Shown: positions 48,419-56,929, counted from the first letter of the stretch. The stretch is 64,000 bases of DNA from Mycobacterium colombiense CECT 3035 (GCF_002105755.1 NZ_CP020821.1:310001-374000), one strand, 5' to 3'. Numbers and translations are program-made. Notes: generated from the letters alone by a model not told the origin.

Positions 48419-49051
48419 TCAGGGGCGGGCCCGCTCGTACACCGTCACCCGATCGCGTTGACCCCACCACAGCACCGGTTGGCGAGAATCGATTTCGGTC
48501 CACTGCGTTTCGAGGATCTGATGCATCTGGTCGTCACCCGTGCCACCGCCGCGGCCATCGCCGACATAGATGAGACGATTCCCCTTGTACGCCAGCAGTA
48601 TTCGTGCGCCGACGTCCTGGTCGTGGGGCGGCCAGGACAGGAACAGCGTCCGATCGGGATGCAGGGCCGCCGCCTCGGCGCAGTCCTTCGCGACGATGGG
48701 GACGTAGAGGTCATCGCCGTGCCACCCGTTGGTCAGCAGGTCAGTGCCGGGATTCAGGTCGTAGCAGACGACGTCGACGCCCAGCTGGGTCAGCAGGTAG
48801 GCCCAATAGCCCGTGCCCGCTATGGGATCGAGCAAGCCGCCGTCGGCGTGGTCGGCCACGAACTGCACGGTGTCCGGGTCGGGGACGGTCCAGCAGTATC
48901 GGCGTACGAGCAGTTGCCGGTTCGGCGAGCGGGCCATGTTCTCCTCGACCGTGCGGTCCAGGCTGAAGTAGCCGACCACCGGATTGCCGTCGACGCCGTC
49001 GGCCTCGACGCAATCCTTGACCGCGTCCCAGTAGGGGTTGTCGATGGCCAC
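48419..49051 (-). CDS. Putative methyltransferase-like protein, unknown function
   Basis: This 210-residue protein has no family I can name. Residues 74-84 (LLDPIAGTGYW) look like SAM motif I, VCYDLNPGTD supplies an acidic residue at 98 at the end of the next strand, and SWPPHD at 139-144 sits where amino-methyltransferases have NPPY/DPPW. The fold is therefore probably Rossmann methyltransferase-like, with small molecule or nucleic acid as substrate. It is the last gene of the leftward aldehyde-dehydrogenase operon, 45 bp after the small gene before it. Confidence 0.7.
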   Translation of the reverse strand: MAIDNPYWDAVKDCVEADGVDGNPVVGYFSLDRTVEENMARSPNRQLLVRRYCWTVPDPDTVQFVADHADGGLLDPIAGTGYWAYLLTQLGVDVVCYDLNPGTDLLTNGWHGDDLYVPIVAKDCAEAAALHPDRTLFLSWPPHDQDVGARILLAYKGNRLIYVGDGRGGGTGDDQMHQILETQWTEIDSRQPVLWWGQRDRVTVYERARP

Positions 49052-49096
49052 CGTCGGTGGTTCCGCCGCCGCGACCCGCCCGCCTGTGCGGAACCG

Positions 49097-49309
49097 CTAC
49101 TTGGCCTGTTCGGGGTTGGACGGACCATCGCGCCAGGGGCGGGGGCTCTTCGGCAGGATCATGAACGCCACCGGAAGGCGCACCAGGGCGTCGCGGGCGG
49201 CGACCTCGAGGAACACGATCTCCATTTCCAGGCGGTTCAACGGCCGCGTTTCCATCATGAAACGCGTCCGCAGGTAGCGGGGCGTCCTGAGCCACTCGAC
49301 CAAATTCAT
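49097..49309 (-). CDS. Small conserved hypothetical protein
   Basis: This 70-residue protein starts MNLVEWLRTPRYLRTRFMMETRPLN at the ATG at 49309 (an earlier ATG-type start at 49351 is possible). It is mostly hydrophobic and basic with one central amphipathic helix (RLEMEIVFLEVAARDALVRLPVAFMIL) and no signal peptide. It resembles no family that I recognise. It lies 88 bp downstream of the aldehyde dehydrogenase gene and 45 bp upstream of the methyltransferase-like gene. Coding status rests on codon composition and spacing. Confidence 0.5.
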   Translation of the reverse strand: MNLVEWLRTPRYLRTRFMMETRPLNRLEMEIVFLEVAARDALVRLPVAFMILPKSPRPWRDGPSNPEQAK

Positions 49310-49397
49310 GCCCGCGACTCTACCCCTATAGCGGAAATACTTGATTTGCACAATGTTTCACGGCAACCATTGCTGGTTGGTGCTGAAATTCGCGACG

Positions 49398-50861
49398 TCA
49401 GCTCATGCCGATGCGAATGTTCTTCACCTGCAGAAACTCGTACAGGCCTTCGGCGCCACCGGTGCGGCCGAACCCGCTCTGCTTGTAGCCGCCGTAGGGG
49501 CCCTGGGGCTCGATGTCGCTGTGCCTGTTCACCCACACCGAGCCCGCCTGTAGCTGCCGCGCAACACGGTGTGCACGTTCCAGGTTGGAGGTCGCGACGA
49601 AGGCGTTGAGGCCGTAGCGGGAATCATTGGCGATCCGGACCGCCTCGGCCTCGTCGCCGAACGGCATCACCGACGCCACCGGACCGAAGGTTTCGGTCTG
49701 CGCCAGTGTGGAGCGGTTGTCGACGTTGGTGAAGATCGTGGGCTCGATGAAGTAGCCGGACGCCAGCGCACCACCCAGTCGCCGTCCGCCGGTGGCCAGA
49801 TCACCGGCCCCTTCGCTGACCGCCCGGTCGATGACCGCGAGGACGCGATCGGCGGCGGCTTCGGTGATGACGGGGCCGAGCATCACGTCCGGTCGCAACG
49901 GATCACCGATCTTGGCGGCCCGCACCGTCGCCACGAGCTTCTCCACGAAGGGGACGTACACGGATGCCTCGACGAGGATCCGCGAGGCGCAGGCGCAGCT
50001 TTGGCCGGCCTGGGTGATCGGCCCCTGGTGCGCGGCGACGACGGCGGCCATGTCGAGGTCGGCGTCGGCGAACACGAGATAGGCGGATTTGCCGCCCAAT
50101 TCGGCGGTCACGGGGGTGAGGTTGTGCGCCGCGGCCTGCAGCACCTTCTGGGCGGTGCCCTGCCCGCCGGTGAAGTGGATCTTGCCCACCCCGGGATGAC
50201 GCACCAGCGCGTCGCCGCCGGCCGGTCCGGCCGGCAACACGTTCACCAGTCCCGGCGGCAGGCCCGCCTCCAGGCACAGTTCACCAAACCGCAAGGGCGC
50301 CAACGACGCAAGCTCGGAGGGTTTGAGGATCACCGCGTTACCCGCCGCCAGCGCGGGGGCCACCGCCGCGCCGGCGACCACCAGCGGCCCGTTCCACGGC
50401 GCGATGACACCGACGACGCCGTAGGGTTCGCGCTCGACGAGGTTGACGTCGAAGGCGCCGGCGACGGGCGTGCTCGCCCCGTGCGCCTTGTCGGCATAAC
50501 CGGCGTAGTAGCGCAGGAATCGTTCGGTCAGCACGGAGTTACCGGCCACCGAGATCGGGACTCCGTAGTCGTGCACGTTGAGCTCGGCGAGCTCCGCGAA
50601 GTGGTCGCGCACCACATCGGCCAACGCGAACAGCAGGTCGCGCCGGCGGTCGACGGGATAGGACATCCATTCCCGGTGCGCCTCCCGGGCGCTGTCGACC
50701 GCCCTGTCGATCTCGCTCTCGCCGGCCATCGGGATGGTCGCGTTGGGCCGGCCGGTGCCGGGGTAGACGTGCTCGTGGGTGCCGCCGGATGCCGTGGTGA
50801 TCCGTTCTCCGCCAATGAGTAACGCCCCCGAGCGCGGTGGTGAGGACGCGGTTGCCGTCAT
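49398..50861 (-). CDS. NAD(P)-dependent aldehyde dehydrogenase
   Basis: This 487-residue ALDH-superfamily enzyme oxidises an aldehyde to an acid. All catalytic residues are present: Asn157 in APWNGP, Lys180 in ILKPSE, Glu254 in AELGGKSA and the nucleophile Cys289 in GQSCAC. The C-terminal QSGFGRTGGAEGLYEF closes the substrate tunnel. It is the fourth gene of an operon with two SDR alcohol dehydrogenases, which would supply the aldehyde. The substrate cannot be read directly. Confidence 0.92.
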   Translation of the reverse strand: MTATASSPPRSGALLIGGERITTASGGTHEHVYPGTGRPNATIPMAGESEIDRAVDSAREAHREWMSYPVDRRRDLLFALADVVRDHFAELAELNVHDYGVPISVAGNSVLTERFLRYYAGYADKAHGASTPVAGAFDVNLVEREPYGVVGVIAPWNGPLVVAGAAVAPALAAGNAVILKPSELASLAPLRFGELCLEAGLPPGLVNVLPAGPAGGDALVRHPGVGKIHFTGGQGTAQKVLQAAAHNLTPVTAELGGKSAYLVFADADLDMAAVVAAHQGPITQAGQSCACASRILVEASVYVPFVEKLVATVRAAKIGDPLRPDVMLGPVITEAAADRVLAVIDRAVSEGAGDLATGGRRLGGALASGYFIEPTIFTNVDNRSTLAQTETFGPVASVMPFGDEAEAVRIANDSRYGLNAFVATSNLERAHRVARQLQAGSVWVNRHSDIEPQGPYGGYKQSGFGRTGGAEGLYEFLQVKNIRIGMS

Positions 50862-50886
50862 GGGCGAGTCTTCCTCCGTTGTGGCG

Positions 50887-51693
50887 TCAGCCGACGGGCG
50901 TGTGCTCGGCCTGCTTCTCGGCCGTCACCCGCTGTTTCTGTTCGGCGATCACCTGGTTGAGGTATTCGGCCTTGGCGCATCCGTAGTACGCCGCGAAATG
51001 CAGTGCGAGTTCGTCCATTTCCTCGAAGGAGACGTCGCCACTCTTCAGCGCCGCGTACACGTGCGACATGATCGGGATGTCGGCGTCCTGAAAGGCGACG
51101 CAGGCGACGGTGATCAGCCGGCGCTCCTTCATGCCCAAGCCGGGGCGCAGCCACATCTCGCCGAAGACGAAGTTCAAGATGCCCGCGCCCGAGTACGGGT
51201 TGTCGCGCATCGGCGCGAACGGCAGGCAGTTGATCTGCTTGAATGACTCCTCGCCGCCGCGCAGCCGCTGCTCGGGGTCGCTGGCGGTGACCAGCGGCAG
51301 CAACGGTTCCGGGGCAGGGGGTGGCTCGCCGCGCGCCTCGGCGATCTTGGCCCACTGCATGTCCACCGCGATGTTGAACCGGGACGCCTTCGGCCAGCCC
51401 GCGTAGACGGCGAAATGCAATACGGTTTCCCGCATTTCGGTGATGGTGAGGTCGCCGCTGTTGAGTGCGGCGTAGACGTGTTGTTCCAGGGGGGCCTGCG
51501 CGTCGGCGGCCGCGACACAGGCCAGTGTCACGAACCGTCGATCGCGGCGGCTCAGGCCCGGTCGCGACCACACCTCGCCGAAGACGAAGTCGATCAACCC
51601 GCCCGCGTACGGGCTGTCGCCGTCGGGTGGGTCGATCGTCATCACCTCGGCGAAGGTGCGCACCCCACGTTCGTGTCGCGCACCGTCGTGCAT
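50887..51693 (-). CDS. Tandem carboxymuconolactone-decarboxylase-fold protein
   Basis: This 268-residue protein has two CMD/AhpD-type helical domains. The first has SRPGLSRRDRRFVTLACVAAADAQAPLEQHVYAALN (given in family pieces: GLSRRDRRFVTLACVA and EQHVYAALNSG). The second repeats LRPGLGMKERRLITVACVA and SHVYAALKSGDV. The AhpD CxxC redox pair is absent. Gamma-carboxymuconolactone decarboxylase activity is one option; such domains also occur with alcohol oxidation operons. ATG at 51693 is seven bases after the SDR stop, so the genes are coupled. Confidence 0.8.
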   Translation of the reverse strand: MHDGARHERGVRTFAEVMTIDPPDGDSPYAGGLIDFVFGEVWSRPGLSRRDRRFVTLACVAAADAQAPLEQHVYAALNSGDLTITEMRETVLHFAVYAGWPKASRFNIAVDMQWAKIAEARGEPPPAPEPLLPLVTASDPEQRLRGGEESFKQINCLPFAPMRDNPYSGAGILNFVFGEMWLRPGLGMKERRLITVACVAFQDADIPIMSHVYAALKSGDVSFEEMDELALHFAAYYGCAKAEYLNQVIAEQKQRVTAEKQAEHTPVG

Positions 51694-51700
51694 CGCAGCC

Positions 51701-52522
51701 TTATCGGATCGTGACACCGGCGTCGACTTTCAGTTCGAGTCCTGTGACGTAACGGGATTCATCCGATATCAGGTAGAGCACCGCGTTGCTCACGTCGGAC
51801 GCTTCGATCAGCGGTGCGGGCAGGGCGTTGAGGAAGATGGGCACCAGGTCGGGTCGCTGCTCGGCGATCAGCGTGTGCATGCTCGGCGGCGCCATCCCGG
51901 TGGCCACCCCGGTGGGGTGCACGGTGTTGACCCGAATGTTCTGTGCGGCAAGCTCGTTGGCCAGGGCCAGGGTCATCCCGACGATACCGTGCTTGGACGC
52001 CGTATAGGGCACGTGCAGCGGGGTGCCCTTGATGCCGGCCGACGAGCTGATGTTGACCAGGCTCCCGCCGCCCCGGGCGACCAGGTGGGGGAGCGCGGCC
52101 GCGCAGGTGTTCCAGGCGCCGATGAGGTTGACCTCCAGGACGAGCCGCCACTGTTCGGCGGTGGTGGTGTCCCAGGTGCCGACGGTGAGCACGCCGGCGT
52201 TGGCGACCGCGCCGTCGAGCCCGCCGAGCTCGTCGACGGCCGCGTCGACCGCCGACTTCATGGCGGCCTCGTCCCGGACGTCGACGACTGTGGCGATCGC
52301 CCGGCGGCCGTGTTTTTCGACCAGTCGCGCGGTCTCGTTCAGGTCGTCCTCGGTGGCCAGCGGGTATTCCAAACCCTCTGGTGTGGAACAAATGTCCACC
52401 AGGATGCAGTCGGCGCCCTCTTCGGCCAGCCGCACCGCGTGCGAGCGGCCCATGCCGCGGGCGGCCCCGGTGACCAAGACCCGCTTGCCCGCGACCCGGC
52501 CCGTTGCGTTGTTCGTTGTCAT
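51701..52522 (-). CDS. Mycofactocin-coupled SDR oxidoreductase
   Basis: This 273-residue short-chain dehydrogenase has the NAD motif TGAARGMGRSHAV, the Asn in ANAGVL, Ser in NISSSAG and Tyr-x3-Lys in YTASKHG. The insertion after beta-2, VDICSTPEGLEYPLATEDDLNETARLVE (in pieces VDICSTP, YPLATEDDLNETA), marks the mycofactocin-dependent subgroup (TIGR03971 type), in which bound NAD is recycled by mycofactocin. An alcohol is the likely substrate. It lies seven bases downstream of its paralogue and just before the CMD protein. Confidence 0.9.
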   Translation of the reverse strand: MTTNNATGRVAGKRVLVTGAARGMGRSHAVRLAEEGADCILVDICSTPEGLEYPLATEDDLNETARLVEKHGRRAIATVVDVRDEAAMKSAVDAAVDELGGLDGAVANAGVLTVGTWDTTTAEQWRLVLEVNLIGAWNTCAAALPHLVARGGGSLVNISSSAGIKGTPLHVPYTASKHGIVGMTLALANELAAQNIRVNTVHPTGVATGMAPPSMHTLIAEQRPDLVPIFLNALPAPLIEASDVSNAVLYLISDESRYVTGLELKVDAGVTIR

Positions 52523-52529
52523 CCGCGTA

Positions 52530-53360
52530 TCAAACCTTGTTGCAGAAGCCCGCGTCGACGGGGAAGGTCACGCCGGTGACGTACTTCGCGTCGTCGGAGA
52601 CCAGGTAGGCGATCGCGGCGCTGACGTCCTCGGGTTCCATCATCCCGACGGGCATCGGGTTCTGCAGATGGGGGCCCGCGCCGGGATTCTTCTCCAGGAA
52701 TTCGGTCATGTCGGGATTGGTCGCCATCATCGTGTTGACCGCGGTCGGGTGCACGGTGTTCACCCGAATGCTCAGCGGCGCAAGCGCATTGGCCAGGGTG
52801 CGCATCAGCCCCACGATGCCGTGCTTGGATGCCGCATAACCCAGGCCGCCGCCCTGCAGCCCACCGAAGCCCTTGATCCCGGCGGTAGAGCTGGTGAAGA
52901 TGATGACCCCGCCGCGGTTGCCGGACAACAGGTGTGGCACGGCCGCCCATGCCGTGTGGTAGGCCCCGTCGAGGTTGACGCTGGTGACCGCCCGCCACTG
53001 CGCCAGCTCCTCCGCGAGGCTCAGCTGCCGAAACGCCAGCGGCGCGATCCCGGCGTTGGCCAGCACGATGTCGAGGCGGCCGAAGTGTTCGACGCCGGCG
53101 TCCATCGCTGTCTTGACGTGCTCGAAGTCGCGGACGTCGGCGACCGTGCCCAGCATCTTGCCGCCGGCCTCTTCGACCAGCGCCACGGTCTCGTCCAGCT
53201 CCTCATGGGAGGCCATCGGATAGCCGTTGGCGGGGATGTCGGCGCAGATGTCGATGCCGATGATGTTGGCGCCCTCGCGGGCGAGCCGTACCGCGTGGCT
53301 GCGGCCCTGGCCGCGCGCCACCCCGGTGATGAAGGCGACTTTGCCATCTAGTGACCCCAC
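52530..53360 (-). CDS. Mycofactocin-coupled SDR oxidoreductase
   Basis: This 276-residue paralogue of the following SDR carries TGVARGQGRSHAV, the mycofactocin-type insertion IDICADIPANGYPMASHEEL, ANAGIAPL, FTSSTAG and YAASKHG. It is the first gene of a six-gene leftward operon. The GTG at 53360 follows AGAGGA by eight bases. Its promoter overlaps the TetR operators (53400-53444): a TACTCT hexamer at 53399-53404 on the minus strand can be the -10. Confidence 0.9.
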   Translation of the reverse strand: MGSLDGKVAFITGVARGQGRSHAVRLAREGANIIGIDICADIPANGYPMASHEELDETVALVEEAGGKMLGTVADVRDFEHVKTAMDAGVEHFGRLDIVLANAGIAPLAFRQLSLAEELAQWRAVTSVNLDGAYHTAWAAVPHLLSGNRGGVIIFTSSTAGIKGFGGLQGGGLGYAASKHGIVGLMRTLANALAPLSIRVNTVHPTAVNTMMATNPDMTEFLEKNPGAGPHLQNPMPVGMMEPEDVSAAIAYLVSDDAKYVTGVTFPVDAGFCNKV

Positions 53361-53399
53361 GGCGCTCGTCCTCTCTGTTCATCGCCCCAGTTCAGGGCA

Positions 53400-53444
53400 G
53401 AGTAACGCCGTTACTCAGGTACGCACAGTAACATGGTTACTGTG
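53400..53444. promoter_or_regulatory. Two TetR-type palindromic operators
   Basis: Site 1 (53400-53416) has 7-bp arms GAGTAAC / GTTACTC around GCC. Site 2 (53424-53444) has perfect 9-bp arms CACAGTAAC / GTTACTGTG around the ATG start codon of the TetR gene. Both contain AGTAAC-N3-GTTACT and their centres are 26 bp apart. Site 1 overlaps the possible -10 of the SDR operon. They should be the binding sites of the adjacent TetR protein. Confidence 0.85.
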
Positions 53445-54065
53445 ACGGCAAAAGGGGTCCCGGCGCGGCCCGCGGAGGGCGGTTCCGGGCGGCAGGCCGA
53501 TCCGATCCTGGACATCGTTGTCGAGATGCTCGACAACGAGGGCTATGAGGCCGTGCAGCTGCGCGAGGTGGCCCGGCGGGCCCGGGTCTCCCTGGCGACC
53601 ATCTACAAGCGATATCGCACCCGCGACGAACTCATCGTCGCGGCCCTCGACGGGTGGATGGACGCCAATCGCTATGCGCGCCTGCCGTCGCTGATCGGCG
53701 ATCTGCCCGGCGAGTCGATCTATGTGGACCTGATGCACGTGATGAGGACGATCTTCGAACCCTGGGAACGCCATCCGTTGATGCTGCGCTCCTACTTCCA
53801 GGCGCGCTCGGGCCCCGGGGGAAAGCGCCTGATCCAGCGCGGCGTCGACGCCGTGGTGCCCGTTGCGAAAGCCGTTCTGGCGCAAGCGGAGCCGGGCTTC
53901 GCGAAGGATCTCGAGCTCATCCTCACCGGCGTGGTCTACGGATTGCTCACCCGGTTCGCGCAGGGGGAGATCGACGTCACCGAAATCGTGCCGGGGATCG
54001 AACGCACGGTGTTCTGGTTGACCACGGCGTACGAGCATGGTTCCGCCGGCGTGACACCGGGCTGA
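53433..54065 (+). CDS. TetR-family transcriptional regulator
   Basis: This 210-residue regulator has its helix-turn-helix at about 44-63 (REVARRARVSLATIYKRY), followed by an all-helical ligand and dimer domain. The sequence around the HTH, NEGYEAVQLREVARRARVSLATIYKRY (quoted in pieces elsewhere), resembles KstR-type lipid/steroid regulators, though the operator differs. It is divergent from the mycofactocin SDR operon. Operator 2 is centred on its own start codon, so strong autorepression is expected. Ligand unknown; likely an intermediate of the operon's alcohol-to-acid pathway. Confidence 0.9.
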   Translation: MVTVTAKGVPARPAEGGSGRQADPILDIVVEMLDNEGYEAVQLREVARRARVSLATIYKRYRTRDELIVAALDGWMDANRYARLPSLIGDLPGESIYVDLMHVMRTIFEPWERHPLMLRSYFQARSGPGGKRLIQRGVDAVVPVAKAVLAQAEPGFAKDLELILTGVVYGLLTRFAQGEIDVTEIVPGIERTVFWLTTAYEHGSAGVTPG

Positions 54066-54207
54066 CGGCGAAGCCGGGCGCCGTTGGTGGCGCGGGAATC
54101 CGATTATTCAGCCGTTTATAAGCTACATTTTCCCGGCCGTCCCTATTCTTCGTCTTCATGCCGCTATGGGTCGACGGCATCGTGAACGTCCACAAGAAGG
54201 GAAGCGC

Positions 54208-54558
54208 ATGATGTCCTCACCTCGCCGGCTGGCCGCATTGGCCGTCCCCGTCCTGGCGGGCGCGGCGCTCGTCGCCAGCGCCGCGGTCGCTACCGCCGAC
54301 CCCCTCGATGACGCGTACCTGGCTCAGTTGCGCGGCGCCGGTTTCAGCTGGCCGCCCGAGCACGACGCCGCCCTCACCGGAATGGGCCGCCTGATCTGTG
54401 ACGATATCGGGTGGGGCTGGACGTACGACCAGATCGCCCAGAGCATCCACCAAACCCTGGATCCGAGGAACGTGACGTTCGGAGAGGTCGGATCCATGGT
54501 GAGCCTTGCGCATTCGACCTACTGCCCGCTGCAGCGATGCTGGACCGATCACTGCTGA
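54208..54558 (+). CDS. Secreted DUF732 protein
   Basis: This 116-residue protein has a signal peptide (MMSSPRRLAALAVPVLAGAA, cleavage after ATA) and a DUF732 core: DDAYLAQLRGAGFSWP, GRLICDDIGWGW and HSTYCPLQRCWTDHC. Besides the family Cys pair it has two more Cys at the very end, an unusual extra pair. AAGGGA lies six bases before the ATG at 54208; ATG at 54211 is equivalent. It converges with another DUF732 gene. Confidence 0.85.
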   Translation: MMSSPRRLAALAVPVLAGAALVASAAVATADPLDDAYLAQLRGAGFSWPPEHDAALTGMGRLICDDIGWGWTYDQIAQSIHQTLDPRNVTFGEVGSMVSLAHSTYCPLQRCWTDHC

Positions 54559-54575
54559 GCCTTGCCGAAAGTTCT

Positions 54576-54917
54576 TCAGCTGGCGGAAGAGGCGACCCTG
54601 TCTTTGTATTGCGGGCAGTAGGTGGCCACCGAGAGTCCGACGAAGTAGCCGGCTTGCCTCGGCGACAGGAAGCTGTCCCTCGCCAGCACAAATGCCAGCA
54701 CGGGTGCGGTGGGATTCGTATCGAGGTTGCTGCACACCATGCGGGCCGTCCCAACCGCATCAGCGTTGTCCGGCATGGTGATTCCGCCCTTGGCCAGGTT
54801 CGCGATGAAGGCGTCGTCCGTGTCATCCGCTGCGGCCGGCGTCGCGACGCCGAGCGCGGCGGCGGACAGGAACACCGCACACACGGCCGACCACTTTCCA
54901 GCCTTCATCGGGGTCAT
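54576..54917 (-). CDS. Secreted DUF732 protein
   Basis: This 113-residue protein begins MTPMKAGKWSAVCAVFLSAA with a signal peptide ending ATPAAA. The DUF732 core is DDAFIANLAKGGITMPDN, ARMVCSNLDTNP and SVATYCPQYK with the two conserved Cys. GAGGAG lies upstream of the ATG at 54917. It is the fourth DUF732 gene of the window, tail to tail with the third, 17 bases apart. Confidence 0.86.
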   Translation of the reverse strand: MTPMKAGKWSAVCAVFLSAAALGVATPAAADDTDDAFIANLAKGGITMPDNADAVGTARMVCSNLDTNPTAPVLAFVLARDSFLSPRQAGYFVGLSVATYCPQYKDRVASSAS

Positions 54918-55150
54918 GGCCTCTCCTCGGTGCGCGGGCCAAATCGGCGGCGGGTCAAGGACGACTCTTTGAACGATAGTCGAATCGTGTCCTCTGGTCC
55001 GCTACTGCCCTGGCAATGTCACCGTCTTGCAGAAAGCGTGCTGATCGCTCGGATTGTCCGGGTCGGCCTAGGCGCCATCCGCGCCCACGGCTAGCCAGCT
55101 TGAACGAGCAGAGCGAGTCTGAGTTTCGCTGCTTTTTTCATTTTGTGTCC

Positions 55151-55513
55151 TTACCAAATCACTACTTCGGCCGTGTTGTTGTCGCCCCCGATGCAGTGGG
55201 TCGAGATGTGTTGTTCGCCATCATTGAAGGTGGCCAGATAGTGGCCGAAACAGGTCATTTCGTACCGGTCGAGGGTGGCGGGCGAGTAGGCGACTATCTC
55301 ATCATTCATGCCCGACGCATAGAAGGCGCGGCGCACGTTCTCGGCGAACGCGCACGTTGTGTGGCCGCCGACGACACCTTCATGGCCATCGGGACAAACC
55401 ATAAATACGTCGGCGCGGGCCGAGGCGGCTACGTACAGCGAGGCTGTTGTGAAGCCGATAAGGCTGGCGGTGAGGACTGCATTCTTGTACTTCACGTTAT
55501 TTCTTCCAGACAT
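55151..55513 (-). CDS. Small secreted Cys-containing protein
   Basis: This 120-residue protein has a signal peptide (MSGRNNVKYKNAVLTASLIG, cleavage near ASARA). The mature part is VFMVCPDGHEGVVGGHTTCAFAENVRRAFY, with a second pair in MTCFGHY and STHC (in pieces). Four Cys suggest two disulfides. Mycobacterial exported proteins of the CPxG...TTC.FA..VR type look similar, but I cannot name the family. The gene and its flanks are visibly poorer in GC than the rest, so recent acquisition is possible. Confidence 0.75.
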   Translation of the reverse strand: MSGRNNVKYKNAVLTASLIGFTTASLYVAASARADVFMVCPDGHEGVVGGHTTCAFAENVRRAFYASGMNDEIVAYSPATLDRYEMTCFGHYLATFNDGEQHISTHCIGGDNNTAEVVIW

Positions 55514-55818
55514 GAGCCGATCAGTGACGCGGGCAGCCCGATGCCTTGACCCTGATTTTTGCCCTCGTCAGGCGTCTACGGCTCGAAATGGAAAAAATTG
55601 CGGTCAGGAATTACCGTCCCGTCGAGCGCGCATAGACGTGTTATCGACTCGGCGAACCGGGAGGCACGCTGGCTGATCAGAGATCTTCCGAGAAGGCCTG
55701 CGGCAATCGCGTTGGATCTTGCGGACCGCACGACGTCGCGCTGTCCGAAATTAATCCCCCTGTGGCAACTGATGATTCGGCCAGCATGCATACAGTGACA
55801 TCGCGACGAAACCGAGCG
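55514..55818. other. 305-bp gap without a supported gene
   Basis: The stretch is of moderate GC with A/T runs (for example near 55595). Short open frames exist on both strands (55559-55798 plus, 55576-55791 minus), but neither has a ribosome-binding site, signal peptide or recognisable domain. No repeat or terminator hairpin stands out. It separates the secreted-protein gene from the alpha/beta-hydrolase gene, both leftward. Confidence 0.5.
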
Positions 55819-56733
55819 TCACGCGCCGGCTGTACTGCTAGCACCGCCGTTATGGTGTTCGATCACGAACTGACGGATGCAAGCATTCACTTCGTCAGGA
55901 ACCTCCGCCGGCAGAGCATGTGAAGCCTTGGGCCACAGGTGATACCGCCACGCGGGCACCAACGACTGTATCCGCCGAAGCGCCTTCTCTGAATCGTGAA
56001 TTGTGTTGCCCGCCAGAAGTACCTGGACAGGAAGATGCACCGAGCCCAGCAAACGATCACTAGGGACGAGCAGCGGGGGCGTACTCAATGGTGGTGCGAA
56101 GGCGGCGAATCCGGCCACGAACAGTCCTGCGAGCATATCGACGCGACTGCCTGGCACGGGGTTTCCCGTGACCCACTGCGCAGCGCGTCGCGCCCGTACG
56201 GAATGCGGCTGCGACAACAGGAGCGCGAGGTTCAACCAGAACCTTGCGGAGAGTCGAGTCACCGTGCTGGCAGGATCAACCAGTGTTACCGTCGCCAACC
56301 GACGCGGTGCGCGCGCCGCAGTATGCGTGGCAAGCCAACCCCCATACGAATGCGCAACCAGATGCACATCGCGCAGCCGCAGCCCCTCCAGAACCGCATC
56401 GATGCTGCGTGCGCATTCTGCGGGCGTAGACATTGATTTCGACTGAATGCTTGCTCCGGGTTGACCCAACATATCCATCGCATAAACGGTGAAGTCGTTG
56501 GTCAGGCCCGTGACTTGCCCCCACCACATGGCTGAGGTTAGGAAAAACCCGTGTATCAGCACGACGGGAACGCCGCGGTCTGGCCCGTGCTGATATACCC
56601 GCACGTTGCCAAACGTCGTTGGAACATCGTGCACGACGTCCGGCTGCGGACTTAAGCCCCGCACCTCGTCATACACCGCCAAATAGCGCCGCTGCGCGTT
56701 CGCGCCCCTAAACCCCCCGTCAGCCAAGCCCAA
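55819..56733 (-). CDS. Alpha/beta hydrolase
   Basis: This 304-residue enzyme has a full alpha/beta-hydrolase layout: oxyanion loop IHGFFLTSAMWWGQ, MDMLGQPGAS, nucleophile Ser in VAHSYGGWLA, acid near LLAGNTIHDSEKA and His in WPKASHALPAEVPDE. No signal peptide. The TTG at 56733 is chosen because AAGGAG lies six bases upstream; the frame is open much further 5' but there it is antisense to or overlaps other genes. It sits in the lower-GC island, 14 bases downstream of a possible 35-residue ORF. Substrate unknown; epoxide-hydrolase or lactonase-like is possible. Confidence 0.8.
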   Translation of the reverse strand: MGLADGGFRGANAQRRYLAVYDEVRGLSPQPDVVHDVPTTFGNVRVYQHGPDRGVPVVLIHGFFLTSAMWWGQVTGLTNDFTVYAMDMLGQPGASIQSKSMSTPAECARSIDAVLEGLRLRDVHLVAHSYGGWLATHTAARAPRRLATVTLVDPASTVTRLSARFWLNLALLLSQPHSVRARRAAQWVTGNPVPGSRVDMLAGLFVAGFAAFAPPLSTPPLLVPSDRLLGSVHLPVQVLLAGNTIHDSEKALRRIQSLVPAWRYHLWPKASHALPAEVPDEVNACIRQFVIEHHNGGASSTAGA

Positions 56734-56747
56734 TGGCAACTCCTTGG

Positions 56748-56855
56748 TCAATGCGGGAGTGCAGCATTGAGGCCACAGTAGTAGGCCTCGGTGTTCGGTC
56801 GATACGTGAATGTGTAGCGGCAGATGAGTTTGACGCCGGAGCGCGAATCTTCCAT
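56748..56855 (-). CDS. Possible 35-residue small ORF upstream of hydrolase
   Basis: An ATG at 56855 with GAGGAG seven bases upstream opens a frame of 35 codons, starting MEDSRSGVKLICRYTFTY and ending YYCGLNAALPH. Its stop is 14 bases before the hydrolase TTG, and the hydrolase ribosome-binding site lies between. It could be a coupled leader or a real small protein; it is too short for family recognition. Confidence rests only on the ribosome-binding site and spacing. Confidence 0.35.
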   Translation of the reverse strand: MEDSRSGVKLICRYTFTYRPNTEAYYCGLNAALPH

Positions 56856-56929
56856 TGAGCGACTCCTCGGCACTCCACGCAGATCGCTTGCGAGGCCTGA
56901 TTGGTTGAGCTTGGTACGCACTGCGCATG

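Noticed and set aside
55559..55798. Short open frames on both strands in the 305-bp gap
   Set aside because: No ribosome-binding site, signal peptide or domain; composition as expected for noncoding DNA.
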